Below are positions 10,592 through 22,700 of a stretch of 64,000 bases of DNA, piece by piece. Below the pieces are notes generated by a model. The model was not told the DNA's origin, did not search any database, and saw nothing but the letters and a program-made list of their open reading frames with translations. Position 1 is the stretch's first letter, and each line of letters opens with the position of its first letter. The stretch comes from Rhyzopertha dominica (lineage: Eukaryota; Arthropoda; Insecta; Coleoptera; Bostrichidae). The stretch is from positions 1,240,001 to 1,304,000 of the forward strand of contig QCXZ01000064.1 of NCBI GenBank assembly GCA_025024175.1, read 5' to 3'. A program made the translations under genes and the position numbers.

Positions 10592-11679
10592 CTAAATGTT
10601 CTACACTTTCAATTGGTGTTTGGTATACTTGCTCTTTTACCATTCCCCACAGAAAAAAATCCAAAGGAGTAAAGTCCGGGCTTCTCGGTGGCCAAGGATT
10701 AATTGAACCTCTTCCTATTCATCGGTTATGCAAAATCAAATCAAGATGATTTCTATGATAATGCGCAGGTGCCCCATGTTGTTGGAACCATAGATCTTGT
10801 CTTACTTGCAAATTTAGATTTTGTAGAAGTACCGGTAAAATGTTTCTTGAAAAATTTAGATACGTATTGCCCTTTAAACTATCGCAAAAAAATAAGGCTC
10901 AACAATTTGATTCCCCAATATTTCGCACCAGACATTCGTCGAGTAGATAGTTTGAAAATGTCCTTCTCGAATCCAACGTAGATTTTCTCGCGCATAATAA
11001 TGCATGTTATGTTTGTTAACTCCACCATTATTAGAAAACCTTGCTTCATCTGAGAAGCAAATGTTGTCATAAAATCTCCCATTCAAAATTTGGTGTTCCC
11101 GAAAAAAGTTACAAAAAGCCAGTCTTTTAGGATAATCTGTCTCCGTTAAGGCCTGAACCCATTGCAAGTGATACTGATGAAATTGATTGCCTTTAATTAT
11201 TCGGTGTACTGAAGACAGACTAATACCGGTTGCTCTTGAGACTACCCTTTGACTAATATGAGGATTGTCGTCAATCATTTCCAATACTCTAATTTCCTTG
11301 TCAGGGCCTGTTGCTGTTCTTTCTCTTGACTTTTTCAGTGGTGGCCAGTTTGTCCTTAAAGTTAATTCAAGTCTCTTGAAAATTGTATCGGCAGGACCTG
11401 TTCTATTTGGAAAACGTTGTCTGTATAAACTGGCAGCAGCGGAAACATTTTTCTTGCATTCACCATAAATCAAAATCATATCTGTTTTTTCATCATTTGA
11501 ATACATTTTGACTTTTAATAAATACAGTGACAGGAACCATAGCGCATAGCCGTCATGGATTCCAAAATTATTTTTAAAATAATACCATTGTGTAAAATAA
11601 CCACATTGGCTATGAGAATGTATTTTGGGTTGAATTTTTAATTTCGTCAGAGTCATTATCATTAGTGAAACATCCTGTA
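10592..11679 (-). mobile_element. Rosa-like element, family A copy 3 (5' end kept, internally broken)
   Basis: An antisense copy with the 5' inverted repeat ending CATCCTGTA at 11679, followed by TA. The transposase starts at the Met of MYSNDEKTDM (about 11505) and runs open through two HTH regions (ISQRVVSRATGISLSSVHRI) and the first catalytic aspartate (CFSDEARFSNNG). It stops near 10874 after PYFFAIV. The remaining sequence (the QQDGAP-type block to PPRSPD, down to about 10592) is rearranged, and the 3' inverted repeat is missing. It preserves the N-terminal region that the 58.7-kb copy has lost. Confidence 0.88.
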
Positions 11680-11699
11680 TACTAATCATCATCATGTAG

Positions 11700-12580
11700 A
11701 GAATATAATTTCGTCTCCAACGTAATGAGGCTTATTTTAATGTGCAAACGCGGTAAAAGAACATCACCAGTTTTCAACTGTTCCCTTTAGAGCAACACTC
11801 CAATGAATACAGAAGCGATTTTCCCTTTCACGCGTGACAATGGAGAGCCCCGCTTTTCCGCGTTGCTGTAACGGGCAAGCCGATCGAAAATTGAGCCGTT
11901 TTGCTTTTCGGACAGGAAAACAAAACGATAACGGTAACGGCGGAATGCCGTGGCATCGGACCATACAATTCCTCGCGCGACGCGAGCAGTCTAGACCGTG
12001 GCACTCGTTTGGCACACAGTTGGAATGGGGTATAAGACAACTATTGAAACTGAACAAGACAATCACTTACAATGTTTCTATTTTGCTCTACTATCCTAAT
12101 ACAACCATCAGTTATTAAAAAAATTACATACGAATAGTTTATAACAATTACAAATCTGAAGGGTCCGTTCGTCCTGGTTTCAATGACTTGCCGAATTCGC
12201 GCTTCTTTCCAGCCAATCGTATTCAGTCTGTTGCACACTTGGCATCATTGTATGTCCTTGCCAAGTTTATTTACATGATCATATGTTTATGTAAACATAA
12301 CCTAAACTAATGGGTACTTTAGAGTTGTCGAAAACTGGGTGTATTAATACCATTTCTCAGTTTGTAGGCAAAATATCATCAGGAAGCATAAAGACTGATT
12401 CGAGCAGCTTATCGCGTATTGATCACAACATCAAATAACAAATAGCAAAATCTGCGAGTACTATACATAACCAAACACAAACACGTGCACTTTCATCTTT
12501 CACTGTCGTGCTTATGGTCATGCTGTCATTTGTCATTGGTTACGGGCATGTCCGTCAGCTGATTGCCTTTCTCTGTTGTC
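11700..12580. other. Intergenic DNA with two palindromes near its end
   Basis: No gene recognised. An 18-base near-palindrome, TATGTTTATGTAAACATA, lies at 12282-12299 and contains two opposed forkhead-like TGTTTA cores. Confidence 0.4.
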
Positions 12581-12590
12581 AAATGTTCGA

Positions 12591-12623
12591 CCAGTACATA
12601 CGTCATGATGACGTATGTACTGG
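12591..12623. repeat. Perfect 33-base palindrome with CRE-like half-sites
   Basis: Two perfect 16-base arms (CCAGTACATACGTCAT and its complement) around a single G. Each arm carries TACGTCA, a CREB/ATF-like half-site. A TTTAAAAA stretch follows at about 12629. It could be a paired transcription-factor site or a hairpin. Confidence 0.8.
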
Positions 12624-12639
12624 CCGCGTTTAAAAAGGG

Positions 12640-13620
12640 GCGTTGTCTCCCGCTAATTTACAATAATTTTTTTAGGGCATTAAAACTCCACAGACGAAAG
12701 AAATATTTTGGAATTAGCATTAGCATACCTTTAGCTTCACAAAACATATTTTTCCAGAAAAGTGTCTTATACCCCATTATTATTGTCGTCTGGTACCCGC
12801 TTCCGATGTTGTCAACGCCCTTAGCAAGCGGTCCGATGTTTTTGGAACTATCCGGTAAAAGTGTGACGAGTTATCAAAAATGACGTAATAAGTAGATATG
12901 TGGGAAAGTTCTGATCTTATCGCGTGGTTTCGCAACAAATTGTTACCAAATTTGGACCCACACGTTGATGAGAAAATTCCAAATTCTTCGAGAAATAAAA
13001 TTGCTAGAAGTTTTAAGAACGCAGAAACATGCGAAGGATTACGTGATTAATAAGACTGCCACAAAACAAGGACATACAATTTTGAACTTATAGTTGCAAG
13101 CAACAATCTATGAGACTCATTATACGAACAGCCGATTACCGCTTACAATGGTTTACAAGTATTACCTGAAGCTGTCGTAAATAACAGACAGGTTCGGCAC
13201 GTTCCACTGTTTTGCAGCGGAGTGGACCGTATCCAAAATTTGTGTTTAGGCTTTTTTTTAAACGTTCCAAATTCAATACGACAGCCCATACTTTCTAATT
13301 TTTGATCTGTTTCTTCACAAGTTGAAATTTTCTTTTATTCTGGAAGGTCATAAACGTAGTTTCTACCTATATATTTTTTTTGAAATAAGAAGAAATCGGA
13401 ACTATTCTACTCCTACTATAAACTGTATTGAAACCATATGTGTTTACTTATATTTTAAAATTTTACAGCATATAAGCGTACCAAGTGCAATATTTTTTAC
13501 TTATTCAGTCATACCTACATATATGCTTACATTTAGCCACTTATTAAACAGATTATTGCTGATTTTAAACCGTGGGGCAACTGAGTACCTCCAAAACAAT
13601 TAAATATGTTCATTCTTATC
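12640..13620. other. AT-rich DNA, nothing firm
   Basis: A 50-codon open frame at 12898-13050 (starting MWESSDLIAWFRNKLLPNLD) looks protein-like but matches nothing I recognise. The rest is AT-rich without features. Confidence 0.35.
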
Positions 13621-13669
13621 ACTAGGATCTGTCGCGGCATATACCTGAGTGCTTAATCGACTGCTCCGA

Positions 13670-14100
13670 GCATACCCTGCAAAAGTATGTTAAAACCATT
13701 GGCTTTTCAGTGAAAAAGGTGGAGAAGAAGCAATGCTTGATGGAAAGCCAGGTAATAAGAAAGTGGAGACACGATTATTTAAAATATATAAAAATTTATA
13801 GGCAGAAAAATCGTCCGATATTTTTCCTCGACGAAACATGGTATGACACCCATGATACAATAAAAAAAAGGATGGGTTGATGACTAAGGGAAGTACAACG
13901 TCAATATTCCGGCGTCAAAAGGAAAAAGAATAATGATTCTACACGCAGCAGGTGAAAATGGTTTCGTTCCTGGAGCCCTGTATCTTGGATGTAAAAACTT
14001 AAAAGAAGCAAACGCCGATTATTATGCTGATATGAATGCGGAAGTGTTTGAAAAATTGGTTCAAAAACATTTTATTGCCCAAATTGTCATGGACAACGGT
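13670..14100 (+). pseudogene. DDE_3-type (IS630/Tc1-related) transposase fragment, copy 1
   Basis: Encodes FLDETWYDTHDTIKK, then after a shift KRIMILHAAGENGF, followed by ALYLGCKNLKEANADYYADM and ending at IVMDNG. These are the first and second catalytic-aspartate blocks of a DDE_3-type transposase. The frame breaks at 13878, and the sequence is lost after the second block. The same family recurs at 17697-18885. Confidence 0.75.
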
Positions 14101-14109
14101 TGTATAAAT

Positions 14110-14790
14110 TTTATTGTGCACTATTGTACTTTTTTTCTAACAAATGTAGTTTTTTTCTACTTACTAATTTGTATGTTTTTATATTAAATTTGTATAAATT
14201 CATTATGACATGCAAAGGATTTTATTTTATACATCGGAAAATTTAAACCCAATAAAGTATCACATAAAAATAGATCGCGGGTCGCGCCAGTTAGCATCAG
14301 GTCTGCATTAAATAATATTTGTTATAAAAGCTTCTATGTTTTATTGATTGCTAAATTATCACAACTAACAAATTTCAAAAATGTATAGTGGAAAAGTAAA
14401 AATTTTAGCCAACAAGATTTTTTTGAATACGGCCCATTTAGGAACTTTGAAGCGTGCCACTAATCCCAATAGTTTACGACGACCGACCATCAAGCTGTAA
14501 AACCCTCTGCATAAATCGTTGCTTGATACTTCACCACCATACCATTCTGTATTCAACACATAACAACACACAATATAACACTCACCCAAAATTCAGAAAC
14601 GAAACAATTGAGCTTATGGCACAAGAAATTAGAAATATTTCGGCAACGAGTTGGAAAAAAGGAGTGTAGAATGATGTGATATTAATAGGACACTGCAATC
14701 CTTTAATTAATGATCCTAGCGATAGATAGATGGCAGGGAATGTCGACCCTCCAGTAAATTCTATCTATGGAATGTACCTGAAGTTTAGAG
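14110..14790. other. AT-rich DNA, nothing recognised
   Basis: Short accidental frames only; no shared repeat found. Confidence 0.35.
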
Positions 14791-14798
14791 GACGACAG

Positions 14799-14824
14799 AT
14801 CTTTCTAGAAACGTCTAGAAAGAT
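14799..14824. repeat. Short perfect hairpin
   Basis: Arms ATCTTTCTAGA and TCTAGAAAGAT (11 bases each) separated by AACG. It lies about 60 bases after a looser GATAGATAG ... TCTATCTAT inverted pair. Confidence 0.7.
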
Positions 14825-14984
14825 GGCAAACGTCGTAAAAGTATTGAAGTTAACGGAGAACATCTTGAAAAATTATAAAATAACGTAGTTTTGTTTTCGT
14901 CCCTCCTACACAGGTAATCCATTAAATCTACTAATCTAATTATTTTAATATCCCCGTACCTAATCCGCAAGGTATCGTTTGGGG

Positions 14985-15310
14985 CAAAGGAAAATAAATT
15001 GTCTCGCACGCGTCGATTGGCGGCGACCAGGGTCAGTCTTTGTCGACCCCTTTGTCCTTTCCGTTGGGTCGGACCGATCCTTTGTGTGTGGAGCGTCCCG
15101 AACGTCAATTAGTGGGGACGGGCGCGCAACTAGCGGTGTTAATGCGCCGTCAAGTGAATCCCTTCTCGGCGGGGACCGAAATGAAAGATTTCATCTGGGA
15201 AACGAAAGGGCTAGCGGATTAATTGGCTCAAATTTCCGTGAAATACGCGAGGGAGGGAAAAGATTGCTTCGTTTGCGAGGAACTGAGCCCTTTGGCTACG
15301 AAAGATATGC
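14985..15310. other. GC-rich non-coding island 4
   Basis: GC-rich, with TTAATTGG and several CCTTTGT (TCF-like) words. Open frames exist but have no protein-family resemblance. Confidence 0.35.
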
Positions 15311-15359
15311 GTGACACTTTGGGATGAAAATGTAATTTTTATTGCATTGTTAATAATAG

Positions 15360-15530
15360 TTATTTATTGTATAAGTGTTTCAGATAGCATTTTATCAACG
15401 TAAGAATGTTTAAATGCGAGGGCGAGGCTTGAGGGTTTAATTTAAATTAAAGACTATTTCGACGATTTGAGGCTGGACATTGTAAGGAAAATTCAAAGTT
15501 CTGCTGGTACCAGTCATTCGTTCTGAAACC
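15360..15530 (+). repeat. Dispersed repeat R1, copy 1
   Basis: Two blocks are shared with 58193-58630: AGTTATTTATT to GTTTAAATGCGAG (about 63 bases), and GCTGGACATTG to AGTCATTC (about 50 bases). The spacing differs, so this copy is internally shorter. Type unknown. Confidence 0.65.
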
Positions 15531-15782
15531 GATGACAGCTACAAAACTTAATATAAAACGAATATGTTTATAAATGTTAATAAATAAATAAAATGTGATT
15601 GATCTAAGATTGTATTTTGTAGTGTCGTGTAGTGATTCTTAACTCAAGTAATGTACTATACTTTTTCAATGATACCTATTTTTTCGATTTCCTGCGCGCT
15701 GGTTACCTACATCTCTTGTCTACGCACTGACGCCATTATAGTTTGATTCTTCATTGTATACGTTGTTTACTGAGTGTTTAAG

Positions 15783-16852
15783 ATGCCTCCGACAATCGTG
15801 AGTCTCGCCGATTGTGAAGTACGGGCTGTTATACGATTTCTTAGTGCTAAAGGCGTAANACCGATCGATNTTCATCGTGAGATCTGTGAAGTTTACGGAC
15901 AAAACATTATGAGTGATAGAATGGTAAGGAAATGGGTGAGAGCATTTAAAGATGGCCGCACAAATGTGCATGATGAAGAACGGAGTGGGCGTCCTTCGGT
16001 CGTTAATGAAGATTTGGTGCAGAAAGTGAACGAAAAGGTGACAGAAAACAGACGCTTTACAATTTCATCATTGTGCGACTGCTTTCCTCAATATTCTCGT
16101 AGTGTTTTGTATCGCATTGTGACCGAGAACTTGAATTACCGGAAATTGTGTTCACGTTGGGTTCCGAAAATGTTGACGGATTTGCACAAAACCAAACGTT
16201 TAGGCAGTGCATTGACTTTCCTTGAGCGGTACCACAATGAAGGTGAAGATTTTTTAGACCAAAATGTTACTGGTGACGAAACATGGGTGACTACGTCACA
16301 CCAGAATCGAAACAACAATCCATGGAATGGCGACATTCATCATCACCCAAAAAAGTGAAGTTTAAGCAAACAATTTCTGCCCGGAAAATCATGTGCACAG
16401 TTTTTTGGGACAGAAAAGGAGTATTGCTAGTGGAGTTTCTGCCTCGTAATGAGACAATCAATGCAGCATCTTATTGTAAGACATTGAACAATCTGCGTCG
16501 TGCAATCCAGAACAAAAGACGTGGCAAGTTGAGTAAGGGTATCGTTTTGCTGCATGACAATGCCCGTCCACATGTGGCTAATCGGACCAAAGATCTCATC
16601 AAATCTTTTAAATGGGAAACTGTAGATCATCCTCCATACAGCCCTGATCTGGCGCCCAGCGACTACCATTTGTTCCTGCACTTGAAGAAACACCTGGGTG
16701 GTCAGCGTCTTCAAGACGATAACGAAGTCGAAACATTTGTGATACAGTGGTTAACAAGTCAGGCGGCAGAATTTTATGAGGAGAGTATTCAAAAACTGGT
16801 GCCACGTTATGACAAGTGCCTCAATATTCACGGAAATTATGTAGAAAAGTAG
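15783..16852 (+). pseudogene. Mariner transposase, nearly complete, one frameshift
   Basis: A classic mariner (DD34D) transposase of about 355 codons. In order: MPPTIVSLADCEVRAVIRFL (first HTH), WVRAFKDGRTNVHDEERSGR (mariner linker with the family-typical DEERSGRP), a second HTH, VTGDETWV (first catalytic Asp), HDNARPHVANRT (second Asp) and YSPDLAPSDYHLFLHLKKHL (third Asp, 34 residues after the second). A single base is missing just after the GDETWV codons (about 16290), which splits the gene into two open frames; two bases are undetermined at 15859 and 15870. All three aspartates survive, so inactivation is recent. I could not find convincing inverted repeats in the flanks. Stop at 16850-16852. 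Confidence 0.93.
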
Positions 16853-16869
16853 ATTAAGGTACAGGCTTT

Positions 16870-17690
16870 AATGTAAGATAAAATTATTGCGATATCTTTG
16901 CACGTCTTTTTTTAATTCCAAAACGGTACTTACTTAAAAAAACATGTCTCGTATTATTCAGCGTCTACTTAGTTAAATGGTATTCTAAACGAACAGCCTT
17001 ACTGAAAACCCACGTTAGTGTTTATAATAACTAATTTACTAATAGTGCGCCATGAAAGTACTAATAAATAAGTAAAAACATACATAATCTAAGTAATAAT
17101 GGGTAAAAGTAATCTCATAAAACAAATCTATATTATGTATCCTTCTTTTAATCTAATTGTATTATACAGCAGACATTCTATTCCACACTTTATTATATAC
17201 CTCAGGAAAATAGGAAACAAATAAAGAATAATATAATCATTCAAGCTTACCAATAGAAAACACCTTAACGCCTTAAGATAACGCTTACCTGAAACAAAAA
17301 CAAACATATATTAAAATACGTATATTTAATACAACTTACAATATGCGAGACTTTAATTTCTAAATGGCGTGATTAAATTTGATTTCCTCAAATAAGATTA
17401 CAAAATACAATGAAAAATGAAACTGCCTGGTTTAGCAAATATCATCTTTTTATAAATAATAGAGTAATATTACTGTAAGAAAATTATAAAATGTGATTTA
17501 TTTGTTATAATAATTTAGTAAATAAGTATAAATTACACTCAAATTTTGTAAATCCGTTATTCGTTTATACTGTTATTACACCTATTAATATTAAATATTT
17601 TCCAAAATTAACCTTTTGCCTAAACTATGTTTTTTTATATATCCTGTTGAGCATTCAGTCTTAGTATTTCTGTGCGCCAGACAGGAGAAG
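16870..17690. other. Very AT-rich DNA, nothing recognised
   Basis: No open frames of note between the mariner and the DDE_3-type pseudogene. Confidence 0.4.
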
Positions 17691-17696
17691 CGAAAA

Positions 17697-18885
17697 ATGT
17701 TCCGTCCTTGGGAAAAAGCTGTTCCAAGTACCGCTCAGAATGAAGTTGCTGACGCTGACATGGAAGTGCAAATTGAAGAACACAAGAGGAATCGTCGTTA
17801 CCTTACCCAAGATGCCAAAGAAATCATAAAAAATGTATACAATTTTTTGATAAAAAAAGAGTGCAGTGCTCCGTTAAAAGTAACAAGTAAAATGGTTGGT
17901 GTCCCCTACACGACTGTGAGAGATATTATTGAAAATAAAGGCAATTCAAGAAAATCACGCAATTCGGAGAAATTTACAAATATATCAAAAGAGCTGGGAT
18001 AGAAATTAAAAAAGTGATTTACCAAATGTATAAGGAAAATAAAGTTCCAACTACGGCAAGTCTGAAATTAAAACTTTTGGAATTAGGATATGACATAAGT
18101 TATTACGAAGAGTGTTTCAGAAAATACTTGAGGAGCACAGGTTTTAATTATAGTACATTAAACCAACGTTTGTCCATAATGTAATCAACCCGACTAAAAA
18201 GAATGAGATGGGATTATATAAACGAAATCAGAAGGTACCGCCAAGAAAATCGTAATATCGTATATTTGGATGAAGCGTGGTACGACACCCACGACTTGAT
18301 AAAAAAAGGTCCGACAGATGGGACAAATAACTGCGTTTTGCAAGCACCACCTTCGAGAGGAAAAAGAATTATGATTCTTCATGCGGGAGGAAGTGATGGA
18401 TGGGTGGAAAATGGCTTATTACTGTCAGCCAAACAGATCCAAAATTGTTCTGCTAACTACCATTGCGATATGGACACTTTTTGAAACTTGGTTTCAGCAG
18501 CAGTTACTGCCAGAGCTACCACCAGGATCTGTTATAGTCATGGATGATGCGAGTTATCATTCAAAATTAATGAACAAGGCGCTAACATGAGCTACAAAAA
18601 ATAGAAATAATTGATTACATGAAGAAGGATAGAATTACAATTCCGGATGGAAAAGTTACCAAAAAGATCTGTTGACAATAATAAAAAATCGCAACATACC
18701 TAAACAATATCGAGTTGATGAACTAGCGAAAGGACATGGACATATAGTTATGCGTTTGCCATCGTATTATTGCGTCCTAAACCCAATTGAATTAGTGTGG
18801 AGTACGCTTAAAAAAGGAATACGAAGAAACAATACATGTTTAAGTTCAGGAGTAAATAAAAACTATCGATGTAAAACCTCTTATT
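17697..18885 (+). pseudogene. DDE_3-type transposase pseudogene, copy 2 (more complete)
   Basis: Starts MFRPWEKAVPSTAQNE and has an N-terminal HTH region (VTSKMVGVPYTTVRDIIENK). After a stop at 18000 it continues in other frames through IVYLDEAWYDTHDLIKK, KRIMILHAGGSDGWVENG, VIVMDDASYHSKLMNK and RLPSYYCVLNPIELVWSTLK. The LDE, VMDDASYH and NPIELVW blocks correspond to the D, D and E catalytic positions, so the family is DDE rather than DDD. At least three frame breaks make it inactive. It covers more of the gene than the 13.7-kb copy. Confidence 0.85.
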
Positions 18886-19129
18886 AACCGAATGGTTAGA
18901 AACTACTTAGAATAATATACACTACACAAACAAAAAACGAGTTTTAAAACGGCTTAAAGCCGGCACTGGAAATTCGCAAAATCACAAAGAGAGGGTTTGA
19001 TTTATGAGGGGTCGCGTGCCGTTCCAACTGCGCCTGTAAATGAAAGGTAAATAGTATTGCAGGGTTGTAAAAACGGTAAGAGAGTTGCATTACTATACTA
19101 CAGTTTGCTTGTCACAAGTATTTCAAAGT

Positions 19130-19376
19130 GTTAGAGAACAGACAAAATATTTAACTGTCCAAAATATTGAATTATTGGGCCACTCGCCGTATACTCCTGA
19201 TCTGACACCTACCAATTTTTTTCTGTTCCCTAAGGTGAAGGATAAATTGCGTGGGTTCCGTTTTACAATAGCAGAAGAAGCTGTCAACGCGTTTAAAACT
19301 GAGGAAAATAACCTAACTCCAGAAGACTGGAAAAATGTTTTGATGAGTGGTTCAAATGCATGCAGAAATGTATAGA
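19130..19376 (+). pseudogene. Mariner-type transposase C-terminal fragment
   Basis: Encodes LGHSPYTPDLTPTNFFLFPK, then VKDKLRGFRF and a helix-rich tail. This is the last catalytic block and C-terminus of a mariner-type protein. The final catalytic Asp (normally in APxD or TPxD) reads Asn here. It differs clearly from the 15.8-kb mariner. Confidence 0.8.
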
Positions 19377-19379
19377 TTG

Positions 19380-19715
19380 TAGAGGAGAGTATTTTGAAAA
19401 AATATAAGTATATTGGTTCCTTAAGAATGAGTTTTCTTTACTAGGCCCAGCAGAAAGAGACCAGCCCTCGTATTTTAGGTGTTTCAAAGCATTTTCTCGC
19501 TGGGCTAAGGGCGCTTGATACCTATGTTGTTTGGGTTGTTTGTAGAGAACCAAAACCAAAACGAATACTTTCTTTTAACGACAAAACGGCCTTATAAAAA
19601 AAGAAAAATAGAACACAAGAAGTACAAGCTCCAGTTACACGACTATGAAAAAAGCGCAAAAGCATAAGTACAACTGCAGATTAAAAGTATTCACAAAACA
19701 CCCCGACTGCACCCT
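19380..19715. other. Intergenic DNA, nothing recognised
   Basis: The end of the mariner scrap is followed by AT-rich sequence with no repeats or genes seen. Confidence 0.35.
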
Positions 19716-20100
19716 CATTATCCGCACCGCTCGGCCGCGTTTTTCCGGGCCGGAATTTTCACCCCGCCGATAAAATATCGCCGCGTCCGCCAGCCGTAAA
19801 CCCGTGCGCCTTTCACGTAGCGAAAATTAACCGTGTCACGTGGGCCGTCGGTCGGTCGGCGGGCGCAAAAAAACGCCCGAATAATTCCCCGTCCGGGGGC
19901 AGCGGAGAGCGGGGGAGGCGGCGGGACAAAAGCGGCCGCCGAAAATGAAAATCAAGCGGGCGTAGCGTGCGGAAGCGGCCGCTCGCCCCCAGAAACCGAT
20001 CGGCCGAGCACGTGCCGGCCACGACTAATTGGATCGAGAGAGACGGAGAGAGTCAGCGGCGGTTCGTGAACTATCGATTCGCGAAACGGCCGGGGCCTTG
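19715..20100. other. GC-rich non-coding island 5
   Basis: Strongly GC-rich, with a run of GGTCGG units and a CTAATTGGATCGAG block. It is open in several frames only because of its composition. Confidence 0.35.
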
Positions 20101-20559
20101 TGTTCGATATTGTATTATTTAAATGACAAATTTGTTTGTTTGGTCGCTTGTTTGTTCCATTACAGTTCAATTTTGAATGACGTCAACTGTCAATCAATAA
20201 AAATAGCAGTAAGGGAATTTGAGAATTGTAGTAGTAACTTGAAGAAATGTAATGAAATTACCCATATGTACACTAAGTTGTATAGATGCTTGATTTTAAT
20301 AACATTTGATACCATAATTTGAAAGGAAATAGGTGTTGGGAGATTACAATCCATCGTTTGACCAAAAGGCTCGAGGTCACTCAGCTCAATTTTGCAAGAA
20401 AAAGACCAAACGTCACTTTATTCCACACTGTATCTTAAGATTCCCAAGAAAGCAGATAAATCCCTACTTCTGGCAACACTGCTGATAGTCCTAATCGTCG
20501 TCAAGATTACAAACGCAAATGGCACAGCTTTTCTAGCCTAGCCAGAACAAAGTGAAATA

Positions 20560-20983
20560 AAATTAGGGTTACGTGCATTTTATTGAAGAATCCATTGGCA
20601 AAATTCTAATCGTTGCTGCTTATCTTCAGGAAGTAGTGCTTGTACATACACTTTGACGATGATATGGATGTAAGACCTCTTTATTTAAGGTTCGCCATAA
20701 ACAAATTTTGTGACAACTGCAATTGATCCGCTAGCCGGGCGTACTAAGTGAAGGGTCTCCAAAATAACATCTACAATATTTTCTTCATTTTATGCATTTA
20801 TTTCATGAGGACAAACGTCCGATGCCGGATGACCCGTTTCTCTAAGTTGGCGAAATGATGCACTAAAAACTGATCTAGCGGGTTGGTGTCAATTTGGAAA
20901 TCTACGTCCATATTCTCGTGCTGCACTTAATCCATAGGTGTAAATAATGTCTGCATATTCCGCATTCGAAAATTCATACATAA
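20560..20983 (-). pseudogene. DD41D-type transposase N-terminal fragment, family C
   Basis: The - strand encodes MYEFSNAEYADIIYTYGLSA, REYGRRFPN and RQLRETGHPASD, then with frame changes LLPEDKQQRLEFCQWILQ. These are the N-terminal HTH region and the block before the first catalytic Asp of rosa-like transposases. They resemble the intact protein encoded at 26040-27113 but are clearly divergent. Several stops interrupt it and no inverted repeat was identified. Confidence 0.7.
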
Positions 20984-21194
20984 TTGCTAACTCAGAAAAA
21001 CCTTTGCGATTTTGACAAATAAATATGGATTTGACAATTAAGTATCATCAATTGGAACCTATAAGTCCTAATCATTAATTCGATCTATTCTAAACACAAT
21101 AAAATATGACTTATTGGAATTATTTTTTTACTGTATTACAAAATCTCTCCAAATCTGAATTTAACATTAAATTTGCGTACCATGTATCAGAAGG

Positions 21195-22030
21195 TGCAAA
21201 TTAATAATATAGCAGTGTATCATCAGCATAACAATGATATTTACAGTGCAAGATTAAATGAATATATAGTATAACGTAAAGGTCCAAGAATGCTACCCTG
21301 AAGTACATTTAAATTACAGAGCCATTAGAAGATATTTTCTCCTGTAGGTCACACGTTGCCTTCTACCTGACAAAAAGGACCATCATCATATCAAAGGCAT
21401 TATGATCCAATTGGCACTAATACCCATGTTAAATTAGAATCTCAGACACAACTATAGCCAATCCTAAAGCCCTAAAGCCTAGTGGTCAACAAATCGTGCA
21501 TACTAAGATGCTGACGAATCCGGAAAGCTAAGATTTTTTCTAAAACCTTTCAAAATATAAACAAAATGCTAACAGAACGCACGCAACTCATCAAAACTCG
21601 ATTGATTGTTCTTCTAAGGCAATGAGATACCGTGTGCCCGGGAAGTGTGATGACCGTAAACATTTATTTAATATATGCAAAGGCAAACTTCAGTAAATCC
21701 CTGTACTCCTTCTCTCACATTACTGGAATAAAATTGCCCTATCCGGCAATATTCTATTCTGGCTAAATCTTAGAAAATAGTTATTAAGATCTTTTCAACA
21801 TCACATAAGTTTGCTGACAATGCAAAACCATCAATTTTATTTATGCCCAATGTTTTCAATTCCATCCAACATTCTTTAGTTGCACATTTTCGCAGTTTAA
21901 AATTAAAATAAGCCCTTTTTTCCACCTTAACTGCTGCACAAGTGAAATTCGGAAGCCCTAGATGGCAATGGTGCCCCATAGCGTACCTGCTGTTAGTGGA
22001 AGTAACCCAGTTGAGGCTTCTGTCCGACAT
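21195..22030 (-). pseudogene. LINE fragment: pre-RT linker and reverse transcriptase
   Basis: On the - strand, from high to low coordinate: AAVKVEKRAYFNFKLRKC and WMELKTLGINK (typical of the segment between endonuclease and RT in jockey/CR1-type elements), then FxKVLEKILAFRIRQHLSMHD (start of the RT fingers), FLSGRRQRVTY, QGSILGPLRYTIYSFNL and HCKYHCYADDTLLYY (YADD active site). The order is right for one element, but stops and frameshifts are frequent. Confidence 0.75.
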
Positions 22031-22034
22031 GAAA

Positions 22035-22700
22035 AGGGAAGAAGAAAACCTAGTGAAACTGCAAGGTTAAATGGTCGAAATATTACTAATAACTCCCTTC
22101 AAATCATAAATAACGAATAGCAACATTAAATTCGTAAATTAGAAACGCGATATATAGGCCGTGAAAGCTTATTGAAGAACTGGAATTAATAATAATTATT
22201 TAAAGCGAGTTAAAGTCTTGTAAGTCGCGCGTACACAACAGGATAAGGACTTCAGTATCAAATTTTGTACTTTCGCCTATGTGTACGTGTAGTTATTGTA
22301 ATGATTACATAGTAAAAAGAAGCTTGGTGAAGAAAATAATAAAGAGGGAAAAACACAAATTGAAAAAGCATTAACTTTACACGCCGGGAGGAAAAAGGCA
22401 TAATGTGCAAACAAGAAGACCTTCATCCAAGGAAATAATATGTCTTGGCTTTTCAAAAACCTTTCAGCGTCTAGCACTCCAGCAAATTACATCTATATCA
22501 AGAGGCAATCGTCAATTACCAGATATATTATTTCCTAAGCAAACTTCAAAGAACAACTCTACTGTAATGATCTAAATCAGTATAGTTATTTAAATAAATC
22601 CATCTCCCAGCCATCTAATGCGTATATTTAGTATCTAGCACACTAGAAATTCTCTCATGCTATAGATCCTCTGCCCTAGCCATCGATTATGCCAGCCTTA
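22035..22700. other. AT-rich DNA, nothing recognised
   Basis: Probably the decayed 5' part of the LINE just described, but no domain could be read. Confidence 0.3.
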
